A stretch of 64,000 nucleotides of DNA from Excoecaria cochinchinensis (GCA_947683425.1 CANTUQ010000055.1:24174001-24238000); one strand, 5' to 3'; counted from the stretch's first letter, positions 40,795 to 52,860 are shown. Translations and numbers: made by a program. Notes: generated from the letters alone by a model not told the origin.

Positions 40795-43741
40795 TTGAAT
40801 GAAACATAAAAATGTAACGAAATAATAAAAAGTTTGTACATCAAAAGATATCTACATACAAATCTCCCTGAACATGTGTTGCAGAGGAGAATAGTTAGAC
40901 GGCTCGTCTAGGTCCTGCTCACTGTCGAACATATGTATCAGCTGTTTACTAGATGTAGACAACCCTACTCTATAGGAAAACGGCCCAGCTCTGGAGGAAG
41001 AGGGTTGATGCGTACCATCCTCTAGATGAGATCGTGGAAATGCTCTGTCCCTCTGCGAACAGGCGTATACAATCTCCTAAAAAGCTCACAAGGCCAGAGA
41101 TACCCTTCTCTAATCCTCTGATAGAGTCAGCCTGCTCTGTCGCCTGCTGCCTGGAGTAGTCTCATGCTCGCTTGAATTGAGACTAAATCTCCTCCGTGGG
41201 GTAATTTTCTTGACTTAATTACTAACATTAATTTTATTTGGCTTATTTTTTATTCCAATACTTGTTTTCCTTGTTTGTGCATTCTTGCGAGCAAATGGGG
41301 AGATTCAGGAGACTCGTTTGGTTTGGCCATTTATTTTTATTATTTGCATTATTTTCTTTATTTTGCTTTTTAATTTATCTTGCCATGTAATTTCTAATAA
41401 AATTGTTTATTTTATGCATGTTAAAAAGATAAATCAGAAAAATATTTATATTAATTAATTTGGAATTTTTCTAATAAAAATGGGACCAATGTCCTTGTTT
41501 TTCCATCCAAATAAGCCGTCACATTTAACACTTTTTCTCTTAAGTATGCATGCGATGACCAATGTCGTTATCCTTAATAAATACCTCTCTTTATGTATAA
41601 TTTACATTTGATTTACACTAAGGGTTGATTTCGCCCCTAGTTTTATTATAAATTATTGTCTTTTTGTTTAATTTACTTTTATTTACCACTTTCACAACAT
41701 GATTGATTTGCGCTTTTTTTTTTCATTAAAATGTATGAGAAAAGGAATGAAAGTTTAAATTCAAAACTCAAATATAATAATCAAAGTATGAATAATTGGG
41801 AAGTCCCGAACCATCTCTGGTCTTAGGCTCAATGAGGTTAGATGAACCTTTCCAATGTTCTATTGGAAAGGGAATTCCAAAATATCTCTTGTTGCCCAAA
41901 ATAGGCCTAAGTTGCATTGTCTTAGGCTCCATGAGGTTAGACAAGCCATCCCAATGTTCTATTGGGGTGGGGACTCCAAAATATCTCTGGCTTGTCCAAA
42001 ATAGATGTAAATGCATCGTCTTAGGCTTCACGAGATTAGATGAATCTTTCCAATATTCTATTAGAAGGTGGATTCCAAAATGTCTCTAATTTCCCAAAAT
42101 AGACACACATGTGTTGTCTTAGTCCTATAAGGCTAGACGACCTTTCCAAATGTTTTATTGGGTGGCAACTCCAAAATACCTCCTTGTTGTCCAATATAGA
42201 TGCCCTTGACATTTTGTAAAAATATTATGAACCTCTCTCGAATACCCTAAAAGCGGGTCATTCGGGGCCCCTGGGGTTCGGTACACATCACAACCCCTCT
42301 TACAACCCCATTTTCCCAAATGTTGGGCACCTCTCGAGTGAGGTGTGACTGTCCCTCTTGTGAGGGATGAGCGTCCCTCCCTAGAGAGCGACCTTTGACT
42401 TAGGGCCATCCCTTAAAGGGATGGACACCCCTACTGACCGACCGATAAGCATTCCCTCATCTAGGGGACGCACATCGATCGCCATGAGTGGAACCATATG
42501 GTATGTCTATTGCAAAAGGCAGGTAGTCTTAGCTTTGACTGATAGGCATCTGCCATAAGGAATGAGCATCAGTCAAAGAAAATTTTCAATTTTCTACTGA
42601 AAAGCCCTCTTTTCAAATCATTGAGAAAGTGAAAGGATTTTTGGTCATAAATAAACTTTGAAACTTGTGAAATTCATAGGTCGGAACCTATAGTTTCAAC
42701 ATTCTACCTGTGAAATAGGTATCAATATGCTTATTGGGTAACTCTGATCTAGGCTGCCTCAGGACCTAGTGTCTACATTTGCCCCCAATTTTGGGGAGAC
42801 TAGTACACTGGTATCTAGATGAGCCAAAATTCAGAGTAAAGGAAAGAAGAGCATACTTAAGGCAGTTCTTACCTTTGTTGATGATGGGAGTAGATTCATG
42901 CTAATTTGTTGGTAATTTTTGTTGAGATGAGCGGATTATGACTAACGCATATGGAGTTGGTATAAAAGTAATGACTTATGATCGAATCGTGATTAACGCA
43001 CATTGAGTCGGCATGAAAACAACAATTGATGATTTTTGGATCATGATTAACGCACATTGAGTCGGCATGAAAACCACAATTGATGATTTTTGGATCATGA
43101 TTAATGCACATTGAGTAGGCATGAATATCATGACATGATCGAATCGTGATTAGTGCACATTGAGTATGCATGAAAATTAAGTTCGGTGAAGGTGTGATCA
43201 TCGCACATTGAATCGGTATGAAGACCGCCGTTAATGATTTGGATCACGATTAATGTACATTGAGTCGGCATGAAAATCATGATGTGATCGGGTCGTGATT
43301 AATGCATGTTGAGTCGGCATGGAAATCATGTTCTGGGCCTAATTATGATTATCGCACTTTGAATCAACATGAAGAATCACAGCTGAGGCTCATTATGATC
43401 ATCGCACATTGGATCGGCATGAAGAATCATAACTAAGTCTAATTGTGATTATTGCCCATTGAATTGACATGAAGAATCACAATCCTTTGAGCTTATCGAA
43501 TAGACCTTATTCTTATCAAATAATTGAGTCCCTATCCATGCAAACATTTTATTTAATTTGCTATATCAAAGTATAATTTCTGTGTCAATTTCATTATATT
43601 TGAGATCTTGTTATTTATTTCAGATTCCATATTTAATTTTAATAATTTTTTACTTTTATATATCTTTTTAATCATTTTATATTTTCATTTTTATTTTTTT
43701 ATATTTTTCCTTCGTCATGTGCTTTCAAAGCAGAGTAAATT
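40795..43741. repeat. Chimeric unit 2 of the tandem duplication (about 2.95 kb)
   Basis: Same order as unit 1: ORF3 end on minus (40795-41197), plus R/U5 half ending at 42292, minus U3 starting on minus at 42777 with TGTAGACACTAGG, polypurine tract TTGGGGGCAAA just outside, then 3'-UTR repeats. It joins the longer ORF3 copy at 43742. Units 1 and 2 differ by scattered substitutions and small indels, so the duplication is not recent. Confidence 0.75.
42930..43480 (-). repeat. 3'-UTR repeats of M, unit 2 copy
   Basis: Same ATTAACGCACATTGAGTCGG units as at 40090-40560, including two near-identical neighbours at about 42990-43110. It is AT-rich, with no coding value. Confidence 0.75.
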
Positions 43742-43814
43742 TAAATGAAACATAAAAATGTAACTAAATAATGAAAAGTTTGTACGTCAAAAGATATCTA
43801 CATACAAATCTTCC

Positions 43815-45708
43815 TGAACATGTACTGTAGAGGAGAATAGTCAGACGGCTCGTTTGGGTCCAGCTCACTATCGGACATTTGTATCAGCTGGGTACTAGAC
43901 GTAGACAACCCTACTCTATAAGAAGACATGCTAGCTCTAGAGGAAGAGGGTTAATGCGTAACATCCTCTAGAGGAGATCGTGGAAATCCTGGGCGCAGAG
44001 GCTGTGGTGGCTAGCGAAGTTGGATCTCCATCTGTCCCTCTGCGAACGGGCATATACAATCTCCTAAGAAGCTCACAAGGCTAAAGATACCCTTTTGTAA
44101 TCCTTTGATGGACTCGATCTGCTCCGTCGCCTGCTACCTGAAGCAGTCTCATGTTCGCGTGGAGTGAGACTCAATCTCCTCCCGTAGCTCTCTCACTATC
44201 CCTCTACTCCTAGAATAGCGCCCTCGAGAATGTCAACTCGTAGCCTCACAATGGCGATAAACTCATAGACTAACTGAATGGGCTCATCAATCAGCTGTGT
44301 AGCTATAGCTTGTGAGGTCCTCAATGTGTCTCTCAGTCCCTCTATGATCTCCCCATGTTTGTCCAGGTGCTCTCCCTAACTAGTCACTACCTCATCCAGC
44401 CTCCTGAATCTTTCATCCATACACTGGTTTATGGAGGCAAAGGCAGCAGTCATGGCCGATATAATCTCCTGTTGCTTCAATGCAGCAGGTGCCTATGTGT
44501 TGGTCTGTGATGGTTTTGCTTGGGGCTCTGGTGGTGGAGGAGCTATGGATGTAGATGCCCCTAGATGTCCCAGTTGACTATACGGGTGAATCTCCTCTCA
44601 GCTCGGGTGTTAGATATTAAACTCTCGGTGGTGGTGGGATGGGGCTCAGCACCTTTGAATGACCCTGTTGTGAAGTAGGAGTTCTAATCCTATCGTCAAT
44701 GTCTAAGTGCACACCTATCCCCTCGGGTGTATGGGATTGTTCCTCCGGCTAAGGCGATTGAGATGAGTGCTCCTCTGATTGAGACTAGTCCTCCTCAAGC
44801 TGCTTGTCTGGGATCTTTGCTGCTGGTTGGAGTGGAGGTAGATGGAAGAACCATCGGGTCTCCGCTACTATATGTAATCTATACACGCCGGGTCGGTCCG
44901 ATATCTGAGCTACCATCCCCATGGTTTGGGCTGCAGCTAGGTCTACAAAGATATCCTCGTCCACTGGCAATCTAAAGTTAAGCTCAATCCTTAGATGCAG
45001 AAGTAACCGGGTAATCACTCTTCTAGCACATACAAAAGGGGCGGACCTACGAGCTAGCCTACCCAAGTTAGCCATGATCTCATGACTAGTGTTTAAGCAT
45101 GGCCCTATCACCATAGCCCACATACTCCAAATTTCTGTTGATTTAATTGACTCGAGGTTCATTACTTAACCTAGATATGAGTTGGATAGCATGCATTGGA
45201 TGCACCTGAGAGCCTGGGAAGAGAGCACGCTGCTCATCGCCGTATCATGGTCATACAGAGCCCTAGGTAAAGTAATGGCCTCCCAATGGTGTCTCCTAAC
45301 TGCCCTCTTTGGTGTTATGATATCCACCCTATATGGGAGTCCTAATGCCTATGCGAAGACCTAGTAGGTAATACTGAAATGGTGCCCCTTGACTCTGAAC
45401 TGAATGACCGCCTCCTTTGTATCTAGCCTTTAAAACCCTCTGCACAGTAAGGTGGCCAGGAACTCTCTGCAGACCTTTGGATAAGTCCGGAAGGAAGACC
45501 TGAGGAACTCGGTCCAACCAATCACCTCTAATAATGCATCAACCTCCTCTAGTATCCCGATATGCTGGAGGAACAGTCTAGAAAAGTATCTACTGGAGCG
45601 AAACTGGGCCCAAGCTATGGCCTGAAATGGCTCCTTTTCATCAAGGCTCATCCAAATGGGAGCCTAAGGCTCTGGTTGCTCCTGAAGAACATTACATCTC
45701 AGAGGCAT
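43815..45708 (-). pseudogene. M third ORF, ATHILA ORF-1-like, degenerate
   Basis: Minus-strand homologue of the E1 ORF at 23969-25972. ATG at 45708-45706 follows TTATTCTTTTACAG and G. Recognisable blocks: SRLFLQHIGILEEVDALLEV and GWTEFLRSSFRTYPKVCREF (near 45500), EIWSMWAMVIGPCLNTSHEI and ARRVITRLLLHLRI (near 45050), then a Gln/Glu-rich coiled-coil region (about 44500-43900). The end resembles DPNEPSDYSPL, like the E1 end DEPSDYTPL. Many stops and frameshifts. Its last 400 bases are duplicated in the two chimeric units to the left. Function unknown. Confidence 0.75.
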
Positions 45709-46796
45709 CCTGTAAAAGAATAAAAGTTAGTTTTGCTTTGGAATTACACTAATTGCTTGATAATTAAATAATATTTGTATTTTTGCGATTTTTTAAAATT
45801 TCGGTAGCATCCTGGCTAGGATGCACCTAACCCAAAAATTTTGGCAGTATCCCGGCAAGGATATGCCCAACTTCTTGCATTTAAAAGGCAAACCATAGGC
45901 CTCATGGCCCAACAAAAATTTCACAGATAGACATTACGCATATATTTTGCTTAACGTAATAATTTTGACTAGCATTTACAAAAATAAATAATATCACTTT
46001 GCTGTCCTATTCTACTGCTAGTTCTATTTATTATTTTTTTAAAATTTTTATTATTTCTTGCTACTTATTTTTTTTACTTAACTGGAAGTGTACAAAATTT
46101 AAATTTCCGAAAAACTAAAATGACAGAATTTTAGAACATGCAACTCTAAATGTGTCTAGAACATAAAATTAAGGAAAAAGAAATTAAAAAGTAGAAGAAA
46201 TATGCTAAAACTAACTTTGTAGTCGATGATATATTTGAAAAAGATGTAAAAAAGACTTGACAAAATCTAAACACAAGTGTGCACTACTGTCCTAGGAATG
46301 TTTAGGCATGAATGCCGCGTAAAACGGGCGAGAAACAAGGTGGGAAAAGCCAAAAAGCTGAGAGGAACCATCAGTTGGCGAGGGAAGAAGAAAAAAAGAA
46401 AAGAGGAAGAAGAAGAAAGTGACAAGCCAGGCAGTGGAGAGCGCTTTTATATAATTTCTTGACCGACGGGTGCACCAGAACTAGAGTGAGCGACGGGCTG
46501 GCCCATAAGCCTGTCGGTTATTCTAGATTTTCAATATTCTTTTTACAATACTAACGCTTAAAATTTTTTAGATCCTCCCAAATATTTTTGTGTCCTTACT
46601 TTTCCTAATGATTGCATCCATCAAAATTTCTTTTCTTGCAGAACTTAACATGGCAAAATACGCATAAATGCTTTATGCACATGAGATGGGTGAGTCATGT
46701 AGAAAAAATGCAAAAATATGATCCATCCAAGTGATCTATTATTGCGATGGGCTGGTCGTGACTCTCTCGAGCCACGTCCGTCGCTCGTCACTTTTC
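45709..46796. other. M spacer between ORF3 and antisense gene
   Basis: No gene. It contains the minus-strand splice acceptor next to 45709, two CCCGGCAAGGAT-type repeats (matching the TTGCCGGGGTGC repeats of E1) and a GC-rich inverted repeat: GACCGACGGG (46461-46470) with CCTGTCGGTTA (46510-46520). A further CGACGGG-like cluster precedes a TATA box at 46797. Confidence 0.6.
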
Positions 46797-46805
46797 TATA
46801 AATAG
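46797..46805 (+). promoter_or_regulatory. TATA box of the M antisense gene
   Basis: TATAAATAG in CTTTTCTATAAATAGTCTTC on the plus strand, about 300 bases before the first conserved codons. GATGGGCTGGTCGTG and CCACGTCCGTCGCTCG lie just upstream, similar to the CCGTCGGTCGTG text before the E1 LTR TATA box. A promoter in the antisense direction is inferred. Confidence 0.5.
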
Positions 46806-46839
46806 TCTTCATTTCCTTGGATTTTGTGCTTTCCTCCTT

Positions 46840-47541
46840 TTGGCTTTAGGTCAGAGCTCTTCCTCCAACTATTTTCTCTTCTTCTCTCCCCTTTTTCCTT
46901 TATATTTCTTTTTCTTTCTTTCTTATTTTAATTTTTGCCCAGACGTCTTAAAAATGTCAACATCATCCCTTAACAATACATATCAATTTTTGGATGACCC
47001 CCAAATTTGTAAAAATTCCATTTTAACCCTTTACTCTTGCCTAAAATTCCTGAGGAGAATTTAACTTGACAGAAACCTTGTATTAGCTTCAGTTCGCTTT
47101 CGGCATCCCCAATTTCATGCTTATAGGTTCACCCACCAGGAATTATGCCCCCTGCCTGAGGAACACTACCCGAAATCCCGAGTTGGGGGTTGATATGCTC
47201 GAGGGATGTAGCGCTGACCTTAAGTATTTCACCTTTAGCCGCTGCTAGTTTGTCGCCCCAAGATGTCACTTTTGCTTTAGAACCGCTAATTGAGGCACTG
47301 GAGGGTTTCTCTGATGTGCCTATATACTGGGCCAGTGTTGTTCTGCTATTTTGTTTGACCAGGTATCTGATAGTGACCTCTGACGAATTGATTGTCAATT
47401 ATCAACTATTCGGCATTATGGATGGCATACACCATGGGATGTCCCCTTTTTCCACTAATTTTGGCTAAGACAATCCTTGGCTTGGACGTTGTCTATACTA
47501 ACCCAACTACTTTTTTCATCGAAAGCCCCTTATTACTTCAG
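46840..47541 (+). pseudogene. M antisense gene, exon 1 (DUF7745-like)
   Basis: Plus strand, therefore antisense to M. An ATG at 46840 opens a short frame with MSTSSLNNTYQF and a stop near 47063. Downstream the conserved part is YRFTHQELCPLPEEH, VTFALEPLIEALEGFSDVPI, VVLLFCLTRYLIV and, after a frame change, PLFPLILAKTILGLD, ending SPLLLQ. The exon ends in the canonical donor CAG|GTAAGC at 47541-47542. Stops and frameshifts inactivate it. It is homologous to the E1 antisense exon 1. Confidence 0.65.
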
Positions 47542-47860
47542 GTAAGCATTTGTCATTATTTAGAAGGTAGTGCATCCTTTGTGGATTTTCACACTTGCCT
47601 TTCTTAGTAGGAAATGCGTCCTTTAGGATTTTTATATAACCCTGTACCTAATTTTTTGCCTGGAGTGGACCAAACCCATTCCAGCAACTATTTTTTATAT
47701 GAAAATTAAACATAAAATACAAGATTAAGAATATAAAAGGTTTAGTACATTATTATTGCAAATCATGAGACCAGTCAACACTCTACATGATATCCTTAAG
47801 AACAAGCTTGGTGTCCAGTATTTTTAATTTCTCTACGTTCCTTTATCTTTTATATATTGT
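47542..47860 (+). other. Putative intron of the M antisense gene
   Basis: Donor GTAAGC. AT-rich body. The acceptor side is degraded (CTTTTATATATTG where E1 has TTTTTTAGATCTGG). It contains GGTAGTGCATCC and TTTTCACAC blocks shared with the E1 intron. Confidence 0.5.
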
Positions 47861-48035
47861 TACAAAAGAAACTGAAATTACTATCAGAGCACCCTCCCAG
47901 GGTGATTAGCACCTACTCGTTAAGACATTTCCTTTCCAGGCAGCGACTATACTCCTTTGAATCTCCTAATAAACGTTTAGTTCAACTGATTATGGTGACA
48001 GATGATGGCATCAACTTCATATGTCCCTGGCTATC
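47861..48035 (+). pseudogene. M antisense gene, exon 2 part 1
   Basis: LLQKKLKLLSEHPPRVISTY and DGINFICPWLS match E1 exon 2. It is cut at 48035 by E2. The protein resumes after E2 at 60663. Confidence 0.7.
48031..48035. other. TSD CTATC, left copy, of E2
   Basis: CTATC at 48031-48035 and again at 60663-60667, exactly outside the LTR ends of E2. The interrupted reading frame also continues across the insertion. Confidence 0.92.
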
Positions 48036-50316
48036 TGTAGACACCGGGTCCCGAGTCGGGTTTAATGTAAAAAAAAAAAGTGGCGATGCCAATGGAAATT
48101 TTGGGGCCTTGATAATTCCTCCGAAAAAATATATAATATATATATAAAATAGGTAGGTAGGTTAAATTAAAAATTATATTAAAGTGCATGAAAAATTAAG
48201 ATTAGTTAATATTATTAGTTAATTGATTAGTTAATATTATTGGGTAATTAAATTTGAAAAAAGAAAATAAATATAGTGTTTAATTAGATAAATTAGATGT
48301 GATAATTTAAGTAGGTTGATTAAATTAAATAGGTATAAAAATATAGAGTAGTTAATTAATAAAGTATTTAATTAGTTAATGTGTTAGTTTAAGTAAGTTA
48401 ATTAAAATTAGAAATTAAAAAAATAGAAAAATGGAGGAAGTAATTAGGGTAACCAAAACTTAACCTAATTTAGGGTTATAAATAGAAAATGATAAGCAAA
48501 ATGAAAGGGAGACTCGGCAGATGAAAAAAAGAAAACCAAAACGAAAAATAGAATAGAAAGAAAAAGAAAGAAGCACAGAGAAAATCTAGACCAAAGAAAT
48601 AGAAATCAAAAGAATACATAAAGAAAAAGAAAGGAAGAGAAGGACAGCCAACCAACTGAGGATGCCGGCGTCGGAGAGAAGAAGAAAAAGAAGGAAAAAG
48701 GAGAGGAAGGGCGCTGCTCCAGCCGGCCAACCGCCGCCGCACACGGAGGATGCGCCCCACCGACGCATTCCCCACAGCCGGACGATTCAGGCGATGCCCG
48801 CCGTTCCACCATCGGACTCCGCTAGCTGGCGCATGAGGGAGAAGAACCCGAGACGAGGCGGCGCGCTTTCCGGCTTACTCCAGCGACCTTCCAGCGAGTG
48901 ACTACAGCCGGCAGATTCCCGGCAGTCCGATCTCCCCTACTATGCCGGTGGTGTCAACCACCTCCCCTCCGGTGAGCCTTCGGCGACATTAAGCCCTATT
49001 CCTTTTTTTATTTATTTATTTTATTTCTATTTTATTATTATTTTATATATATTATTATTATTATTATTATTTTTATTATTGTTATGTATTTTATGTTTAT
49101 TATTATTATTATTATATATTAGTATTATTATTTTATGATGTTATATTATTTTTATTTGGTTATTATAATTATCATTTATGTTGCATATTCATTAATTACA
49201 CCAAATTAACTATCAATTCATTTAATTAATCATTTGTTTATTTCAATTATTCATTTATAGATTTATTTACCATTTAATTTAATTTAATCCATTATTAACT
49301 TTTATTATTTTTTAATTTACTTTATCCAAGTATTTATTTATTTGTTTATCTATATTTATCTTTATTTCGGATTTTTTTTAACACTAATGTGTTTATTTAT
49401 TTTGAGAGATAATATTATTTGTTCTTGGGATGGCTTGGATATAAGATGATGGCATTGGCCCAATGTTGAGCGTTCCCACCCGGTTTGATCTTCCTAACCT
49501 TGTCTATTATTTATTTTATTTATTTATTTATTTATTTATTTGTTTATCTTTATTATTCATCATTATTTTATGTAAATTATTTTATATCGCTGTAATAAAA
49601 GTGGATTAATGTTTTATAGTAATTAATTTGGATTTTTTTTTGTAAAATTAAGGACCAATGTCCTGTTTTCATCCAATAAATTATTCACTAGAAATTGCTT
49701 TATAAAATGCATGGTAGGACCAATGTCCTCATTATTAATGAATAACCCGTTTTATACATATATTGCACTTTTACAAATGGGAGTTGTATTCCGCTCCTGG
49801 TGTTATTGTAATATACTTTTGAATGCCTTATTTTGATTTTTACTTCCTTTTACCGCTTTGGACGTGAATGATTGCGCTGTTAACTAAAATGCATCGTGTG
49901 GAAAGATGGTGAAACAATGAATTCAAAACTTAATTATAATATTGATCAAGGTATAAATAAATGAGAAGTCCCGAACTCACTCTGGTCTTTGGGGCTCAAG
50001 AGGCGAGAGGTCTAGGACTTCCAAGACACCTCTTGAGTCCCACCAAAAGGCTTAAATACACAATCCTAGGCTCTAGGGGAGTAGAGGATGAGGCCTCCAA
50101 GATCCCTCTGGCTAGCTCAAAATGAATATGTATGCGCTGTCTTAGGCTCGATAAGGCTAGACGACCCTTCCCAATGTTCTATTGGGTGGCGACTCAAAGA
50201 AACCTCATTGTTGCCCAAAATAGATGCACTTGTAAATACCTTACAAGTTTTATGAACCTTTCCCGATCGCCCTGAAGTGGGCTTTCGGGAGGACACGGGG
50301 TTCGGCGTGCGTCACA
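48036..50316 (+). mobile_element. E2 5' LTR
   Basis: TGTAGACACCGGGTCCCGAG to GGCGTGCGTCACA. TATA box at 48477. A GC-rich patch (48660-48960) and ATT microsatellite (about 49020-49120) follow. Minus-strand ORFs at 48476-48812 recur in the 3' LTR but are not kept in one frame, so I treat them as non-coding. Confidence 0.92.
48477..48485 (+). promoter_or_regulatory. E2 5' LTR TATA box
   Basis: TATAAATAG in AGGGTTATAAATAGAAAATG, 441 bases into the LTR. Identical at 58843-58851 in the 3' LTR. Confidence 0.65.
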
Positions 50317-50317
50317 G

Positions 50318-50335
50318 TGGCGACTCCACTGGGGA
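50318..50335 (+). promoter_or_regulatory. E2 primer-binding site
   Basis: TGGCGACTCCACTGGGGA, one base different from the E1 site, two bases after the LTR end. Confidence 0.85.
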
Positions 50336-51296
50336 AGTACTCGAGACTTCGATTCGAAAGTACCTTGATTAAAAATTATAATAGAGTTTTAGTTTAAAAA
50401 TTTCACCTTCTTTCAAAACTGCATTGCATCGCATTAGAGCCTTAGATCTATGCTAGTTTGGTCCCTCTTTTAGCCCCGGTGCGTTCCTGAAGCACGACCC
50501 TATTTTCACTCAATTTAGGGAAGTGTTAAGGATAATCACCAGCCCAAGCCTTGAACTATCATGGTATATTAAATGGAGACCCGATCGATCGTTATGCTCG
50601 TGATGAGCTAGACCCATTGGTAGGGACCATGCTTGGGTAGCCCTAAAGCAACACCACCTTTGACCAAAGCTCATGTAATGGCAATAGATACTTCCCCTAG
50701 GTGGTATGAACCGTAATACCTTGCTTGCTATATGGATCATTTTGTATTGGACAGACCCAAATAATCTGATTGGTCACCTAATCAAAGGCTTTCATGCCCC
50801 GATAGGCCCATGTCAACTTATTCGGGCTGCCTAAATACATGATGGTTAAAACCCATGCGTATGAACATTAGCTAAGAGAGGTTATGCTGCCGGTTTTTTT
50901 CACCGTGCACCATGCGCATCCATAGGGTTCCCTGTTAACCCATGGATCAAGCCCACCTAGGATAAAGATCGCACGACCTCGTGTGTGCGGGCAATAAGGT
51001 TGGAAGGACCTACCTTCTTGCATGTGTTTGTGAATGATGCATGGCACATTCATGTCAGTCATGCACAAATAAATTTATGTATTTCTTCTACATGTATATA
51101 TCCTTTTCTTTGGATATAATTATTACCTGTACATATTATCCTGTGTATAGTTTTTCAAATGTTTCACATGTATCATTGTAATCTCTTTTAGTCAATGTGT
51201 ACCATCTGTTGCACAGCACGATCATGAATTACATATTATTTATACATCATTCTAACTCTTTGCTTTTCAGCCATTATAGACCATTTACTTGGGTGG
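50336..51296 (+). other. E2 untranslated leader
   Basis: No coding frame with a domain. The segment 50434-51020 matches the E1 leader far better than the flanking LTR or gag parts do. The end (ACCATTTACTTGGGTGGTT) is shared with E0. Confidence 0.65.
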
Positions 51297-52349
51297 TTGG
51301 GGGATCCTAATAGTTGTCTAAAGAGCGATCAGAGTTCACGTGGGTCGACAAAGTTTTTGGCGTTCTTACTAGAGCATCTAAAGGCATTAGAAATGGCTAG
51401 CCCTTTGCAACATAATGAAGAGACTCGTGCCCTAATTGCCCAAGAGTTGGATAAAAGGTTCGAGGAGATTGAAACAAAGATGCTGGCTATGGTCAAAGAA
51501 AGGATGGATGCCATGGCACTTGTTCTGCAAGCTCAGCTTATGGCAATAACTCTCAACCAACGAAAGCCGACCACGATCGAGAAGGCTCATATAGCGACAG
51601 CTCCAGTACCTCCTTTTCCTTTTGAGACTAGAGGTAAGACATCACTTGATTCCCCGGTTGAGCAAGGACGAAATAGGAGGCCTATTTTAGAACATGGCAC
51701 TATGTCCGAAGAGGATGAAGACCCTGCAATCATGCGTACTCCAAAGAATGAAAGCTCAAGAGGCCTTGACAATAGTAAGGCAAATGCTAAGGCCGCAGAA
51801 GTCTCATCCACTAGAGCGGTTCAATCCCACCTCACTTTTTCGGGTAGACCATTATCCTGGCACTTCAGCCGTCTCGTAAAGAAAGGGAAGTTACAACCCT
51901 TGCCAGCTAGGCCTGCCCCAAGTCAAGGAAAGCCTAGGCACAGAACGGACTGGCATTGTGTATATCACCAGTACACAGGGCATAGGACAGACTATTGTCG
52001 CCCTCTGAAAGATTGCATTCAAGAGCTGACGCCAGGCCCAGAAAAGGAAGAGATTATAGAAGCGCCAACCAGGGAAGTAAAGCAAAGGCATTTTTCTAAT
52101 TTGGGTAGATCTTTGTCCTGGGTCCTCAAGAGGCTGATGAAGGAGGGGATATTACAGCCATTGCCAGCTAAGCCTGCTAGAAGCCAAGGACAGCCTGGGC
52201 ATAAGGAAGATGAGTATTGTGCCTACCACCAGCACACCGGGCATACTATACTTTATTGCAAAGCCTTAAGACACGTTATCCAAGATCTGATTGACTCCCA
52301 CCAGATCTCTGACCCAGAGAAGCGGGAGGGAAGGAATAAGATGGACTAA
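51297..52349 (+). CDS. gag: E2 gag-like protein, no capsid core, two finger modules
   Basis: An open frame of 350 codons, the only long intact one in E2. Residues 1-95 are helix-rich (EETRALIAQELDKRFEEIET, KERMDAMALVLQAQL). A linker leads to two copies of one module: SGRPLSWHFSRLVKKGKLQ with finger CVYHQYTGHRTDYC, then NLGRSLSWVLKRLMKEGILQ with finger CAYHQHTGHTILYC. E1 and E0 have one module only. No Retrotrans_gag capsid is present, so this cannot build a shell on its own; it could bind element RNA. The ATG at 51297 follows GGTGGTTGG; E0 has no ATG there, so the real start may be elsewhere. Confidence 0.75.
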   Translation: MGDPNSCLKSDQSSRGSTKFLAFLLEHLKALEMASPLQHNEETRALIAQELDKRFEEIETKMLAMVKERMDAMALVLQAQLMAITLNQRKPTTIEKAHIATAPVPPFPFETRGKTSLDSPVEQGRNRRPILEHGTMSEEDEDPAIMRTPKNESSRGLDNSKANAKAAEVSSTRAVQSHLTFSGRPLSWHFSRLVKKGKLQPLPARPAPSQGKPRHRTDWHCVYHQYTGHRTDYCRPLKDCIQELTPGPEKEEIIEAPTREVKQRHFSNLGRSLSWVLKRLMKEGILQPLPAKPARSQGQPGHKEDEYCAYHQHTGHTILYCKALRHVIQDLIDSHQISDPEKREGRNKMD

Positions 52350-52439
52350 GCGTCTAGGTGAGAAGGTAAAATGGTTTTCAAGGATGATGATAGACCATCG
52401 ACCGCGGTAGCTGTGTGGCAGGAGCGAAAGTTGATTAGC

Positions 52440-52860
52440 TGTTTAGAATGTTCTTTTTATTTTTGAACTATTTAGTAATGACATTTTGATTTCACAAATA
52501 AGATGAATGTTTTTGCTTACTTGTGTTACATCTCTTATGATTTCATTATGCATGATCATGGCTCATTCATATTTGATATTGACTTAACTGATGCCACTCA
52601 GTTTAATCTCAGAACTTTGGGGAATTTGAAGAAAATCTTGATAGCATCTATTATAACTCCTGAAGTGAGGTTAAAATTTAAGAGAATGAAAATAAAATAT
52701 GAATAAGTTTTTGCCTGGACATCTGAAGACATGATAAGTGTCATCAACGGAATCTCCAAGCACATCATTCTAGATATCCCAATCATGGACCAGTACCACA
52801 AAAACTCGAAAGATAAAAGCCAAAAGAGGCAAAATAGGTTAAAGAAAGGAATCCCCAAGC
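52440..52860 (+). pseudogene. pol: E2 pre-RT linker and first RT residues
   Basis: TTCTTTTTATTTTTGAACTA, then a frame from 52503: IFDIDLTDATQFNLRTLGNL, KILIASIITPEVRLKFKRM, stop, VFAWTSEDM. Further decayed residues correspond to E1 18600-18720. The junction upstream (finger directly to linker) is the same as in E0. Confidence 0.7.

Noticed and set aside
42896..43201. Minus-strand ORF with repeated HADSMCVNHDPKI
   Set aside because: A by-product of the 3'-UTR tandem repeat; not conserved in unit 1.
48476..48812. Overlapping minus-strand ORFs in the E2 LTR (Arg/Ser-rich then hydrophobic)
   Set aside because: They recur at 58842-59179 only because the LTRs are copies. The frames differ between the LTRs near the GC-rich patch, and the hydrophobic part is translation of AG-rich repeat on the other strand.
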